A DNA stretch of 64,000 bases. It comes from Pseudomaricurvus sp033283335 (GTDB lineage: Bacteria > Pseudomonadota > Gammaproteobacteria > Pseudomonadales > Cellvibrionaceae). The notes beneath the pieces are model-generated. The model worked only from the letters and a program-made list of their open reading frames with translations, was not told the origin of the DNA and made no database searches. Position numbers and translations under genes: made by a program. The stretch is taken from NCBI GenBank assembly GCA_033283335.1, contig JAWMQP010000014.1, forward strand, positions 1 through 64,000, in the 5' to 3' direction. Of this stretch, positions 17,030 through 25,950 are shown piece by piece; positions within the stretch are counted from its first letter, which is position 1, and the number at the start of each line of letters is the position of its first letter.

Positions 17030-18673
17030 GTGGTCATTGATAAAATTGTTATTGAAAATTTTAAGGGATTTGAAGGTAAGTTCTCACTCAATCTTAATTC
17101 CGGCTTAAATATTATTGTTGGAGACAATGAAGCCGGAAAATCTACAATCTTGGAAGCTGTTAATTTAGCACTAACTGGCATGTACTCTGGCAGATATCTA
17201 CGAAATGAACTTAGTCAGTATTTATTTAATAGTAATGTCGTGAGGCAATATATAGACAGCTTGAGCACTGTAACACCTCTTGCTCCACCTAAATTTCTTA
17301 TCGAACTTTATATTAGCGGTGAAACCCGGCCTTTCTTAGAGGGTAATAAGAATACCGATGGAGCTGATTGTAGTGGCATTTCATTCTCTGCTGAATTTGA
17401 TGAATCTCACAAAACTGTTTATGAAGAGCTTATAAGGTCTGGGGAAGTGAAAACTCTCCCTATAGAGTATTACCACATTATGTGGAGAGGGTTTTCAAGA
17501 GATTCAATAACCGCTCACAGTATACCCTTGAAATCAGCATTTATAGATTCAACAAGTACTAAATATGGTAACGGCTCAGATGTCTATATAAGCAAAATAG
17601 TAAAAGAACTTTTATCGGCAGAGGAAATTGTTAATGTATCGCAGTCCCATAGGAAGATGAAGGAACACTTTATTGATGATCCAGCCATAAAGGCTATCAA
17701 CAAAAGAATTTCTGAGGCATCAAAAATAACAGATAAAAATGTTTCTATTTCAGCTGAACTATCGTCAAAAAATGCTTGGGAAAGTAGCCTTACTACATAC
17801 CTAGATGATATACCTTTTCATTTCATTGGGAAGGGTGAACAGAACATCATAAAAACCAATCTTGCGTTAGCTCACAATAAATCGAAAGAAGCTAATATTA
17901 TACTTTTTGAGGAACCTGAAAATCATTTATCCCATACGAAACTAAATCAGTTGATCAAATCTGTAAAGGATAGTTGCGATAAAAAGCAGATTATTATTAC
18001 AACGCATAGCAGTTTTGTGGCTAATAAATTGGGGTTGAATAGCTTAATATTGTTGAACCAAAAAAAAGTGGTAAAACTGGATGATCTTTCAGCAGATACC
18101 AAATCATTTTTCGAGAAGATACAGGGTTATGATACTCTTCGACTGATATTGTGCAATAAGGCGATTCTTGTTGAGGGTGATTCTGACGAATTAGTTGTTC
18201 AAAAAGCCTATATGAATAAAAACGGTGGGAGACTGCCGATTGAAGATGGTGTTGACGTTATTTCCGTTGGCGTTTCATTTCTCAGATTTTTGGAAGTTGC
18301 CGAAAAGTTAGGCAAAAGGGTTTCTGTTGTTACCGATAATGATGGCAGTGTCGATGCTCTATCTAAGAAATATTCAGACTATATTGATAATAATTCAAAA
18401 GAGGGGATATTAATTTGCTATGACAATGAAGTTGATACTGGAGATCTTAAAATTGGCGAAAAAAAATTTAACTATAATACACTTGAACCAAAGTTTTTGA
18501 AGGCAAATGGGTTCGATAAAACAAAAGAATTATTAGGCGTTGAATACGATGATATAGATGATCTTCATAAACATATGAAAGCAAACAAAACACCTTGCGC
18601 CTTAAAGATTTTTGACTCGAATGAAAAAATAATTTTCCCTGATTATATTGAGCGGGCAATCGATAATGAATAA
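17030..18673 (+). CDS. OLD-family ATPase/TOPRIM nuclease (GajA-like)
   Basis: 547 residues. Walker A GDNEAGKST is at 31-39. An ABC/SMC-type Walker B LFEEPENHLSH lies near 300. A C-terminal TOPRIM domain follows with ILVEGDSDE and VVTDNDG. This is the layout of OLD nucleases and of GajA of the Gabija anti-phage system (about 580 residues). The start is a GTG with ATAAGGA upstream. The next gene starts inside it (8-bp overlap) and encodes a UvrD-like helicase, the GajB position. Expected role: nucleotide-sensing DNA cleavage during phage infection. Confidence 0.85.
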   Translation: MVIDKIVIENFKGFEGKFSLNLNSGLNIIVGDNEAGKSTILEAVNLALTGMYSGRYLRNELSQYLFNSNVVRQYIDSLSTVTPLAPPKFLIELYISGETRPFLEGNKNTDGADCSGISFSAEFDESHKTVYEELIRSGEVKTLPIEYYHIMWRGFSRDSITAHSIPLKSAFIDSTSTKYGNGSDVYISKIVKELLSAEEIVNVSQSHRKMKEHFIDDPAIKAINKRISEASKITDKNVSISAELSSKNAWESSLTTYLDDIPFHFIGKGEQNIIKTNLALAHNKSKEANIILFEEPENHLSHTKLNQLIKSVKDSCDKKQIIITTHSSFVANKLGLNSLILLNQKKVVKLDDLSADTKSFFEKIQGYDTLRLILCNKAILVEGDSDELVVQKAYMNKNGGRLPIEDGVDVISVGVSFLRFLEVAEKLGKRVSVVTDNDGSVDALSKKYSDYIDNNSKEGILICYDNEVDTGDLKIGEKKFNYNTLEPKFLKANGFDKTKELLGVEYDDIDDLHKHMKANKTPCALKIFDSNEKIIFPDYIERAIDNE

Positions 18674-19802
18674 TAAGCTCGTTATTGCCTCTGCTGGGTC
18701 AGGAAAAACACAACTCATCATCAGTGGAGCTATTGATAAAGCTAGAAAAGGTGAAAGCGTTCTTGTTACCACTTTTACAGAAGCTTGTGAACAAGAAATT
18801 CGCGAGAAGATGATAGTTGAGTGTGGGGGTTCTATACCTAGCTTAATTACTATTCAAACTTGGTTTTCTTTTCTGATAAAGCATGGTTCTAAGCCTTATC
18901 AGTTGTCGTGCATTAATGGAGAAATTCAAGGCATGCTACTTGTCAGTGGAAAGTCTGGTGTAAGATATATCACTAAGGATCAGAAAAAAATATATTGGTC
19001 AGAATCTGCAAACCCTAATGAATTTTACATAACAAGAGACGGTAAAATATATTCAGATAAAATTTCCAAATTCGTTGTTAAATGCAATGAGGAGTCAGAC
19101 GGCAAAGTAATTAATCGTATTTCTCGTTGTTTCGATAATATTTATATCGATGAAGTTCAGGATTTAGCTGGATATGACTTAGAAATCTTAAGGCTTCTGT
19201 TTGATTGTGAATCACATATTGTCTTAGTTGGCGATCCTAGACAGGCCACGTACTCAACCAATAATAACTCTAAGAACAAGAAGTTTAAAAAATCAGAAAT
19301 CATTCACTTTTTTACTGATGACAAGATAGAAATTGATACAGACGACAATAACTTATCGATTAACTACCGTTGCAATAACGAGATATGTGATTTTTCGAAC
19401 AGTTTATTTCCTGATATGAATGCTTCAACTTCTGGAAATCAAGTGGTTACTGGTCATGATGGGATTTTTCTGGTTGAAGACAAATATGTAGACAGATATT
19501 TGAGTGAATTTGATCCAGTTCAACTTAGGGATTCAAAATCAAAAAAAGTTAATGAATATTATCCAGTTATCAACTTTGGGAAGTCCAAAGGACTTACATT
19601 TGATCGCGCCTTGATATATCCAACCAACCCAATTGTTAAATGGCTTAAAAATAATAATTTTGACTTAACCGGAGTTGGTCGTTCAAAATTTTATGTTGCC
19701 CTAACGAGGGCGAGATACAGCGTTGGTATTGTTTTGAGCAAAAAAGATATCGAATCGATTGGTGTCGGGACGAAATATCAACCAGATAAGAGGTATCTAT
19801 AA
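18666..19802 (+). CDS. UvrD-like helicase (GajB-like)
   Basis: 378 residues from the ATG at 18666. Superfamily 1 motifs are complete: ASAGSGKT (9-16), YIDEVQDL (II), LVGDPRQATY (III), INYRCNNEI (IV), KSKGLTFDRALIY and YVALTRARYSVGIV (VI). It is shorter than typical GajB (about 494), mainly by lacking large inserted subdomains. It overlaps the nuclease gene, so the two are translationally coupled. A minimal Gabija-type helicase subunit is the best reading. Confidence 0.82.
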   Translation: MNNKLVIASAGSGKTQLIISGAIDKARKGESVLVTTFTEACEQEIREKMIVECGGSIPSLITIQTWFSFLIKHGSKPYQLSCINGEIQGMLLVSGKSGVRYITKDQKKIYWSESANPNEFYITRDGKIYSDKISKFVVKCNEESDGKVINRISRCFDNIYIDEVQDLAGYDLEILRLLFDCESHIVLVGDPRQATYSTNNNSKNKKFKKSEIIHFFTDDKIEIDTDDNNLSINYRCNNEICDFSNSLFPDMNASTSGNQVVTGHDGIFLVEDKYVDRYLSEFDPVQLRDSKSKKVNEYYPVINFGKSKGLTFDRALIYPTNPIVKWLKNNNFDLTGVGRSKFYVALTRARYSVGIVLSKKDIESIGVGTKYQPDKRYL

Positions 19803-19805
19803 GTA

Positions 19806-20594
19806 ATGGGAAAGCGAGGTAAAGAACAATTTAACCCTGTTAGAGAGGAGCTTTTAAGGCTCTTTTCAGAATTGCAGCCTGTATCCGAACTGACTGTTAC
19901 TAGATTACAGGAGGGCTTAACTAGGGGAAAAGCAAGGCGGGTAAAAACTCTTGTCGATTCTTTTAATAATGGACTAGGAAAAGGACTTTCTGGACTGGAA
20001 TTGAAACTGCTCACAGAGCGGCCAACTTCAGCAGTAGTCAGGAATTACCGTAATCAGCTTATTATCAAGTCGCCCCGAAACAATAAAAACCCTTTTCAGA
20101 TTCTGTGGGAGTCTGGGAAATACACAGGCTCTTTTAAAACTGTTGACTCTGCTACTAACTCAGTTGATTTACTTCTTAGTGACGAGGGTATCGAACCTGA
20201 TTTGGAAATTAGAACCTATGAGAAAAAGGTTAAAACCATAAACTATGAAGGAGAAGGATTTATTTATGTTGCTTACAACGAGTCCCTTCCAGAAATGGTG
20301 AAAATTGGTATGACTACCACCTCAGTTACGCAACGAATGAAGGAATTGAGCAATACCTCTGTTCCTACTCCATTTAGGGCGATTGCTATATTTGAGATGG
20401 AAAGTAGTGTCCTGAGTATTGAGCAAGAACTTCATAGCCGATTAACTATAGATCGCATACACAGTCAAAGAGAGTTTTTCAGGTGCTTAGACCCAGTGTC
20501 TTATTGTGTAAAAATTCAATCCTATCTGAAAGATATTGCTGAAGGGAAATTCGTTACTCGAACACTTCCAGAAATTGTTATCGACAAAGCTTAA
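19806..20594 (+). CDS. GIY-YIG (T5orf172-type) nuclease-domain protein
   Basis: 262 residues. The C-terminal half (about 145-245) has FIYVAYNES, MVKIGMT, VTQRMKELS and IEQELHSRL with EFF, matching T5orf172/MUG113 members of the GIY-YIG superfamily, including the metal-binding Glu. The N-terminal 140 residues are not recognised. It starts 4 bp after the helicase gene, so it is a third member of the same operon; two-gene Gabija lacks it. It could be an accessory nuclease. The stop lies in AGCTTAAC, which resembles an attC start box. Confidence 0.78.
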   Translation: MGKRGKEQFNPVREELLRLFSELQPVSELTVTRLQEGLTRGKARRVKTLVDSFNNGLGKGLSGLELKLLTERPTSAVVRNYRNQLIIKSPRNNKNPFQILWESGKYTGSFKTVDSATNSVDLLLSDEGIEPDLEIRTYEKKVKTINYEGEGFIYVAYNESLPEMVKIGMTTTSVTQRMKELSNTSVPTPFRAIAIFEMESSVLSIEQELHSRLTIDRIHSQREFFRCLDPVSYCVKIQSYLKDIAEGKFVTRTLPEIVIDKA

Positions 20595-21062
20595 CAATTC
20601 CTTTGGTAAGCTTTGTGAGTATAAAGAAGTATATTTTCTAATCAATAACCAAAATTTCAAACTTCCGCCAGTACAATCCTTGATCAAACCTAACATTTAT
20701 AAGATCTTAGGTCAGATCTTAAATGATGTACCTGACCAAAGCAGTCATTCAACATTTGGCTCGTCAAAGTATTTGACTAAATAATATACAATGTTCATAC
20801 CATATAACCCATGGCTCATTTTGCTCTGGCATTTTAACTAAATATGACGCAGTATCAGAGGCTTACAGGCTCAGGGAGGGAAATATGGGAAAGTTTCATA
20901 TACAGATTATCGAGCCAGCTCTCTTTGTGTCATAGGTTTTGTGCTACAACTTCGTACTATCCCCACAAATCAAGCAGTAAGTGGTTCCCTGATTCGAGAT
21001 CTCTGTTGGCAAAGCGAGCAGGATCTATATTGGAACGTTAAGCATCTAGTAAAGGATTGTGC
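20595..21062. other. Intergenic region with repeat C copy and cassette-like boundaries
   Basis: GCTTAACAATTCC (20587-20599, overlapping the preceding stop) and GGAACGTTAAGC (ending at about 21043) are inverted counterparts of each other, as attC ends would be, but lie about 450 bp apart. Between them are repeat C' (20840-20950) and a 65-codon frame (20844-21041) that I do not accept as a gene. It may be an attC interrupted by an insertion, or two partial sites. Confidence 0.4.
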
Positions 21063-21779
21063 ATGGAATCAAATCGTTGGTGGGAATTCTATTTCATAAG
21101 GTATTTTGTCGGCTCAGTGCTAGGGGCATTGATAATAATGGCACTGGCCTTCCATCCAGAATCTGCATTAGATGAAGTTATTGCTAATCTATTTGATTTT
21201 GATAGTGCAGATGTACTTAAATTAAAAAGTGATCACTTCTGGGTGATCCTTAGTTTCGGCGTTGCTTTTTGCTACATCGCAAGCGCACCAATACTTGTAA
21301 TGCACGCATTCAGAGCACATTTCGATTTTCAAAGTGATATGAACACTAGTATAAGCTCATGGTTATTACGCATTATATTTATATGTGCTCCACTAGTTGT
21401 TTTATACATTGTGTTTTGCGATCAAGCCATCAAGTTTATGTTCCTCGCGGCATATACTTTGGTGATTACTCTCCAGTTCGTACTAATAGTCCCCGCTATT
21501 TTTCATAAGTTTAAAGAAGTATTCAATTTCTATAAATCCTTGACAAAGGATCGAGCCAAAGTTTCCGAAGATCGCAAGCAATATATCGAGTCATATAAGC
21601 ATCTGAGAGAGCATGGCAATGCGTTTCTAATCCTGTTTTGCGAGTTGATGTTGGGTTGTGCGCTATTTGTATCTAGCAGCTTATCTGAGGCCTTGATTGT
21701 TATACTTGTTTGGCTTATTCCCACATTGCCAATTTGGTTTCTAGGCACATTTTTAGAGTCGAGAGTAAAAAATATTTAA
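21063..21779 (+). CDS. Cassette-like polytopic membrane protein
   Basis: 238 residues from the ATG at 21063. It starts MESNRWWEFYFIRYFVGSVL, then has about six to seven membrane segments with two short soluble loops (about 40-55 and 150-185). The aromatic N-terminus followed by a glycine-containing helix looks like a recurrent cassette-borne membrane protein type, but I cannot name the family. Its stop overlaps an attC-like start box TTTAACAAGGC. Confidence 0.65.
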   Translation: MESNRWWEFYFIRYFVGSVLGALIIMALAFHPESALDEVIANLFDFDSADVLKLKSDHFWVILSFGVAFCYIASAPILVMHAFRAHFDFQSDMNTSISSWLLRIIFICAPLVVLYIVFCDQAIKFMFLAAYTLVITLQFVLIVPAIFHKFKEVFNFYKSLTKDRAKVSEDRKQYIESYKHLREHGNAFLILFCELMLGCALFVSSSLSEALIVILVWLIPTLPIWFLGTFLESRVKNI

Positions 21780-21850
21780 CAAGGCGCTGCTAGGGACTTG
21801 CTAACGCTACACTTCAGCAAACCACAAAGTACGGTGTCAGCTTTACGGAG
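21776..21850 (+). repeat. Degenerate attC-like site
   Basis: TTTAACAAGGCGCTGCTAGGGACTTGCTAACGC resembles the left arm of Vibrio-type attC sites (given here by its parts TAACAA, GGGACT and TAACGC). The right arm is poorly kept and no GTTRRRY box is clear before the next ATG at 21856. Confidence 0.5.
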
Positions 21851-21855
21851 TCGTA

Positions 21856-22203
21856 ATGACCATAGGCTTTAAAATTAAAAAAGTTATGTCTGACGGATGG
21901 ACAATTACTGAGACTTTCATTCCGGGGAAAGGGCTTAGTAATGAATATCTGTATGAGGATAAACCAGCTCCTTCACTCTATATGACAGATAAAATAAGCG
22001 AGCAATACGGAGCCTATACTCTGATAGAGAAAGATCTCAGAAGCGTGATAATTTGGCTAAATGAAATTGAAAAGCTGCAGCCTGAGGATCTGGATCGCTG
22101 GAAAAACCCAGATAAGATGAACTTAGTTAAAGGATTGTTTGTTGCTGCGTTAACATTTTACGGAAAGTTCTTTACTTCTTGCGGCATTATGCAAGGAGGT
22201 TGA
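21856..22203 (+). CDS. Hypothetical protein
   Basis: 115 residues, no signal peptide. N-terminal beta-rich part and C-terminal helical part (LVKGLFVAALTFYGKFF). The stop is immediately followed by the ATG of the next gene, with GGAGGT serving as its ribosome site, so the two are coupled. Not recognised. Confidence 0.6.
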   Translation: MTIGFKIKKVMSDGWTITETFIPGKGLSNEYLYEDKPAPSLYMTDKISEQYGAYTLIEKDLRSVIIWLNEIEKLQPEDLDRWKNPDKMNLVKGLFVAALTFYGKFFTSCGIMQGG

Positions 22204-22743
22204 ATGAGTAATGACGTGATCTTTGGAACCCAGATAATTTCTATTATAGTATTCATTTTGACGGTATTTGGGTTGTATAAGCTCCTTATTTCCCAAAAAG
22301 ATTCTACGATACAAACTTTAAAAGAAAGGATTGAAGCTCTAAAAGAAGATCTTCAAAGAGCTAAAGAAACAGATCCTGATATTCTACTAGAACGATACTC
22401 AAATCGTGCAACAAAACTCGAAGAGGAGCTAGTAAGGTTAACTTTAGAAAAACCTGATGGCCCACAAGCAATAAAAGATAAAGAGAAAGAACTAGGGAAG
22501 ATTAAGTTTAAAATTAATATGTTAAACAAAAGGCTTCAAAGAACTCAAAAGTTACTTTCAGATTTCTTTTGTCCCCACTGCGGCGCAATGATCACAGAAC
22601 GGAGGTACGATAGCATTTGCCTCCCTTTTGATAACTCAAATATAGAAAGTGAGAGAGAATACTACGCATTTGAATGCGGACTGGAGATTGTTAATGGTAG
22701 GGAAATATCCACTTGTTGTGTGAAAGATGAAGAGTATGCATAA
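22204..22743 (+). CDS. Membrane-anchored coiled-coil protein with cysteine cluster
   Basis: 179 residues. One N-terminal membrane helix (about 10-28) is followed by a long coiled coil (about 35-118). A C-terminal putative zinc-binding region has CPHC, a lone Cys, CG and a final CC. The stop TAA is also the first bases of the attC at 22739. A membrane-tethered sensor or scaffold is possible; the family is unknown. Confidence 0.65.
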   Translation: MSNDVIFGTQIISIIVFILTVFGLYKLLISQKDSTIQTLKERIEALKEDLQRAKETDPDILLERYSNRATKLEEELVRLTLEKPDGPQAIKDKEKELGKIKFKINMLNKRLQRTQKLLSDFFCPHCGAMITERRYDSICLPFDNSNIESEREYYAFECGLEIVNGREISTCCVKDEEYA

Positions 22744-22822
22744 CAAGGCAGTGATGTCACCTTCGGCTGGGGCGGCCATTTCAAATTGCTCTCCATGTCA
22801 TCCCAAAACCGCAGTGGTATAC
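22739..22822 (+). repeat. attC site with damaged right end
   Basis: Begins CATAACAAGGCAGTGATGTC and shares CCTTCGGCTGGG, GCTCTCCATG and AAACCGCAG with the intact site at 11767-11850. The right crossover box reads GTGGTATACG instead of GCGTTAGAG, so this site is probably no longer recombinogenic. It proves the cassette origin of the gene pair upstream. Confidence 0.75.
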
Positions 22823-22855
22823 GCCAAGTACTAGATAGAAACATCGATAAATATA

Positions 22856-23749
22856 ATGAGCAATTTGATAATTCTATCGGAAGATGAAAAACTGAAAGAT
22901 GCTGATTCCAGCATTTTATTTCAAGTCCCAATTGGCTTTTTAGATCCTAACCATCCTGACATCTCAATAGAAGCTAAAAAGCAAATATTGCGTGACAGAT
23001 ATCATAAACAGTTAATACAAGATGGCTTGGAAACCGGAAATTTTACAATGAACCAAGATGGTTCCGTAAATTTTAAAACTAATCTTCCTCCTCATTCCTT
23101 TTCAGGATTTATCTTTGAAGCTTTAGCTGTTCGGATATTCAATGATAATTTAAGTACGATTGGTCGTAGAGCATTTGAATGGTGTACAAAAAGAGAGCGC
23201 ACAAAAAATGATTATTTAGAGCAATTCAAAGCAATTGGAACAGGGTTCTTAACAACACAGCAAATTCACCCTAATCTCTACAGTTATCAACATCGATTTG
23301 ATATCCAGTTTATTCGACCAAACCCAAGAGATGGTGAGTATGAGTCTGCAACTGTTTTAGGTACAAGTCGAGATGCTGGTGTTCAAATAAAAGCAATTAC
23401 AGGAAATGAAAAATCAGAAATAATTGAGCCATTACTTTCCGGAAAATATAGTCATGTACTAACTTTTCTAAGACATCATAGTGGGATTCATAGTGCTGAA
23501 GTCTGTCATAATATTATCTCTCAAATGTATAGGAATAATGAAATTGATTTGAGCCAAAAAAACAAACTTGAAGATTCTATCAAAAGTCCTGAGATGTTAG
23601 GTGAAGATCAGAGAAAAGTTGATGAGTACTACAATTACATCCATATGTGGTATAACGGAAAGGCTCGGCATGATGCAATTATTTACGAGGGCGTTGGGCT
23701 AGAAGTGAAAGGTTTCAAATATGCTAATGGAATTCTTGTTCCGGAATAA
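22856..23749 (+). CDS. Hypothetical protein, possible nuclease fold
   Basis: 297 residues, not recognised. No signal peptide or membrane segment. SRDAGVQIKAITG followed later by EVKGFKY could be strands of a PD-(D/E)xK-like fold (acidic residue then QxK), but this is a weak resemblance. It follows the damaged attC directly and could be the last cassette of the plus-strand run or a defence gene. Confidence 0.6.
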   Translation: MSNLIILSEDEKLKDADSSILFQVPIGFLDPNHPDISIEAKKQILRDRYHKQLIQDGLETGNFTMNQDGSVNFKTNLPPHSFSGFIFEALAVRIFNDNLSTIGRRAFEWCTKRERTKNDYLEQFKAIGTGFLTTQQIHPNLYSYQHRFDIQFIRPNPRDGEYESATVLGTSRDAGVQIKAITGNEKSEIIEPLLSGKYSHVLTFLRHHSGIHSAEVCHNIISQMYRNNEIDLSQKNKLEDSIKSPEMLGEDQRKVDEYYNYIHMWYNGKARHDAIIYEGVGLEVKGFKYANGILVPE

Positions 23750-23961
23750 TAAAAAGGTGTATAAACAGTTGCTGATCGGAATTGTCAAACAGTCACTCGT
23801 CTTGTATAAAGCAGCAAAACAAGTACCAGTTTAACTTGTCATTGAGAAAAGTGCTACTGAATGACCGCTAATGTCTCTTGCCTAACTGACAGATCATATC
23901 TAGATTCAGTACTGCATTTTGAAAGAGTGGATCTAAGATTTTACAATCGATTTTTATATAT

Positions 23962-24261
23962 TTAGTAAATTGCATTTCTTGCCCTAGCTAAAAAATCAAT
24001 CGTTTCTATTTCAAAGTTTGGGAATCGTCTAATTACCTCAGCTTCAACTAAATAACCCCACTTATCATTCCATTTACCTGATTTAATGGCTTTATTTAAA
24101 GAATCAATATTGTAATTTAACGTTTTCATTCTTTTGTCTCTTAATTCTGGATTTCTCTCAAACATATCATTGATATATTCCAGTGCACCTTCTTTACCGC
24201 CAAGCACAAATATTTGATCAATTAATTCTAAAACTAAATGTTGATTATTAATTTTATCCAC
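23962..24261 (-). CDS. Hypothetical protein
   Basis: 99 residues, helical, charged, no membrane segment. Initiated by ATG preceded by AAAGAGGT on the minus strand. Not recognised. The 210 bp before it (23750-23961) hold no gene. Confidence 0.55.
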   Translation of the reverse strand: MDKINNQHLVLELIDQIFVLGGKEGALEYINDMFERNPELRDKRMKTLNYNIDSLNKAIKSGKWNDKWGYLVEAEVIRRFPNFEIETIDFLARARNAIY

Positions 24262-24465
24262 CTCTTTTTATTATTTAAATAATCCAATATAAACATAACT
24301 ATAAAATTGGAGTTGTCAATAAAGGATTGAAACAATCTACCTTAAATATTTCTATTTTCTTCAATGCTTTATTTTTCGTCTCGTTTTTAAATATTCCAAG
24401 TAATTGTTTAGCTCATTCATTATATACCCTCAGTTCTTTTTATCTAATCAATAATATGACCTCCC

Positions 24466-24648
24466 ATGTCTCTGATATACTTATTTCTACTAGCACACAT
24501 TGTTTTCATTTCCCTTCTTGATTTAATTTCAATATTTCAATTTTTTATTATCAGTTTAAAAAACAAAGAAACTAACTATATTCTTTTGGTTTTTTTTGGA
24601 GCATTAATGAATGTATTTTATCTTGGATTCTGTCGTATAAAACTCTAA
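24466..24648 (+). CDS. Possible small membrane protein
   Basis: 60 residues, two hydrophobic segments, in an AT-rich stretch (24262-24785) otherwise without genes. No clear ribosome site; AT-rich DNA easily yields such frames, so it is listed only as possible. Confidence 0.25.
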   Translation: MSLIYLFLLAHIVFISLLDLISIFQFFIISLKNKETNYILLVFFGALMNVFYLGFCRIKL

Positions 24649-24785
24649 ATAAACTAATCTTAAATTCGTTTAATGTTTCACTTTTCCTCTGTACTAAAAT
24701 AAAATTATAAGATTTTTTAGTTTGCAAATAGCAAGGAGATTACTTGGTAATATATTTTCACAAAAATTCCGATGAAGACAGCAAA

Positions 24786-25775
24786 TTAATTAAAATCTAT
24801 ATCATCCATTTGCTCTGCTTCTTTTGTGAAGTCTCTAAGTTTTTGTGATTTTAATTCATTGACTTTCTCTGATATTTTATCTGTTTTTTTATCTTTAATA
24901 TTTTCATGGTTTTCTTGCTTAATCCTCATTTCAGCATCTCTCTCAATTGTTCTTTCGTCTTTCGGTACTACAGTGATTGTATAGAGCGGATCATTTTTGA
25001 AAGAACCAATTCTGTTCAAATTATATTTTTCTATGTAACCGTAACGAGAACCTTTACTTCCAATTCCACAGAGTAGTTCATCTAAATGTTTTTTAAGTGC
25101 TTTATTCATATTAAAAACAGCATTGTCACGCTTTTTATCACACTCGATATTATTGATTTTCTCAAGATCATAACCAACAAGATCGCATAGTTCTGATCTT
25201 CTGAATCTAGGAATAGGGTTTTTACTTGAGTACTTAGACTCTATGTATTGCAGCAAAGCTCTGGTCTTAGGGTTTTTAATTCTCGAATAAAAATCAATAT
25301 CAAAGAATCTATTCCAAAGCACTTTTGTAGCATCGACAAAATGTTGATTGAACTCGATAGATACTTTTTTTGAATTTTTGAAATACTCAAAATTATCAAT
25401 CAAATGAAAACACTTAACAGACTTATCATCTTCATATGTAACAACAACTTCCATAAGTGGTTTAAGAACATCGTCTACAGTTGATAATTCTCTTGAGTGA
25501 TTCGCTTTGATATTAAACATTCCACAAAGCTCAACTGAATCTATAACTAATGCTCTTTTATTTTGAGTGTTAACCACTTTTATGGCCTTAGCGTAAAATT
25601 CAAATGTCTTTTTATGTAGTTTAGAAGTAGATGTAAGTGTTATTTCTCTACTTTTATTATCTTTAAACGTCTCTTTTACTTTCGTTCCAGCTAAAACTTT
25701 TGATTTCAGAAATATATTCATAATTGGGACATCGCAAATCCTCATTTTATTATTTTCTATATTTGTTAATAGCAT
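24786..25775 (-). CDS. Plasmid replication initiator (Rep_3-like)
   Basis: 329 residues. The middle holds two winged-helix-like domains, with FNIKANHS and YIESKYSS...FRRSELCDLVGYD typical of RepA/RepB initiators that bind iterons. A charged C-terminal tail follows. Iteron-like repeats lie 90-170 bp upstream of its start, the normal arrangement of an iteron-controlled origin with an autoregulated rep gene. This shows the element derives from, or can exist as, a plasmid. Confidence 0.8.
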   Translation of the reverse strand: MLLTNIENNKMRICDVPIMNIFLKSKVLAGTKVKETFKDNKSREITLTSTSKLHKKTFEFYAKAIKVVNTQNKRALVIDSVELCGMFNIKANHSRELSTVDDVLKPLMEVVVTYEDDKSVKCFHLIDNFEYFKNSKKVSIEFNQHFVDATKVLWNRFFDIDFYSRIKNPKTRALLQYIESKYSSKNPIPRFRRSELCDLVGYDLEKINNIECDKKRDNAVFNMNKALKKHLDELLCGIGSKGSRYGYIEKYNLNRIGSFKNDPLYTITVVPKDERTIERDAEMRIKQENHENIKDKKTDKISEKVNELKSQKLRDFTKEAEQMDDIDFN

Positions 25776-25862
25776 TTTATGTGCCTCGTATTTTATTATA
25801 TGTTTAAATATATTTTTTTAATTTTAAATGTCAATGGCATTGGTAAACTAATTAATGTTTTT

Positions 25863-25950
25863 TACCAAAAAACAAAGTTCTACCAATAAAAAAAATATTA
25901 CTAATAAAAAACAAAACATTACCAATAAAAAACAAAGTGCTACTAATATT
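25863..25950. repeat. Iterons, candidate replication origin
   Basis: Five directly repeated units beginning TACCAA/TACTAA and continuing with A-rich AAAAACAAAG start at 25863, 25881, 25899, 25920 and 25941 (spacing 18, 18, 21, 21). Located just upstream of rep on the opposite side from its coding sequence and next to very AT-rich DNA, as in iteron origins. Confidence 0.75.

Noticed and set aside
20844..21041. 65-codon frame starting MTQYQRLTGSGREIW
   Set aside because: Start faintly resembles IS30-type transposases but the rest does not, and it lies in repeat C; not accepted as a gene.
25863..25950. Possible CRISPR array in short repeats
   Set aside because: Units are contiguous A-rich iterons without unique spacers and lie beside a rep gene. 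No CRISPR array is seen anywhere in the window.
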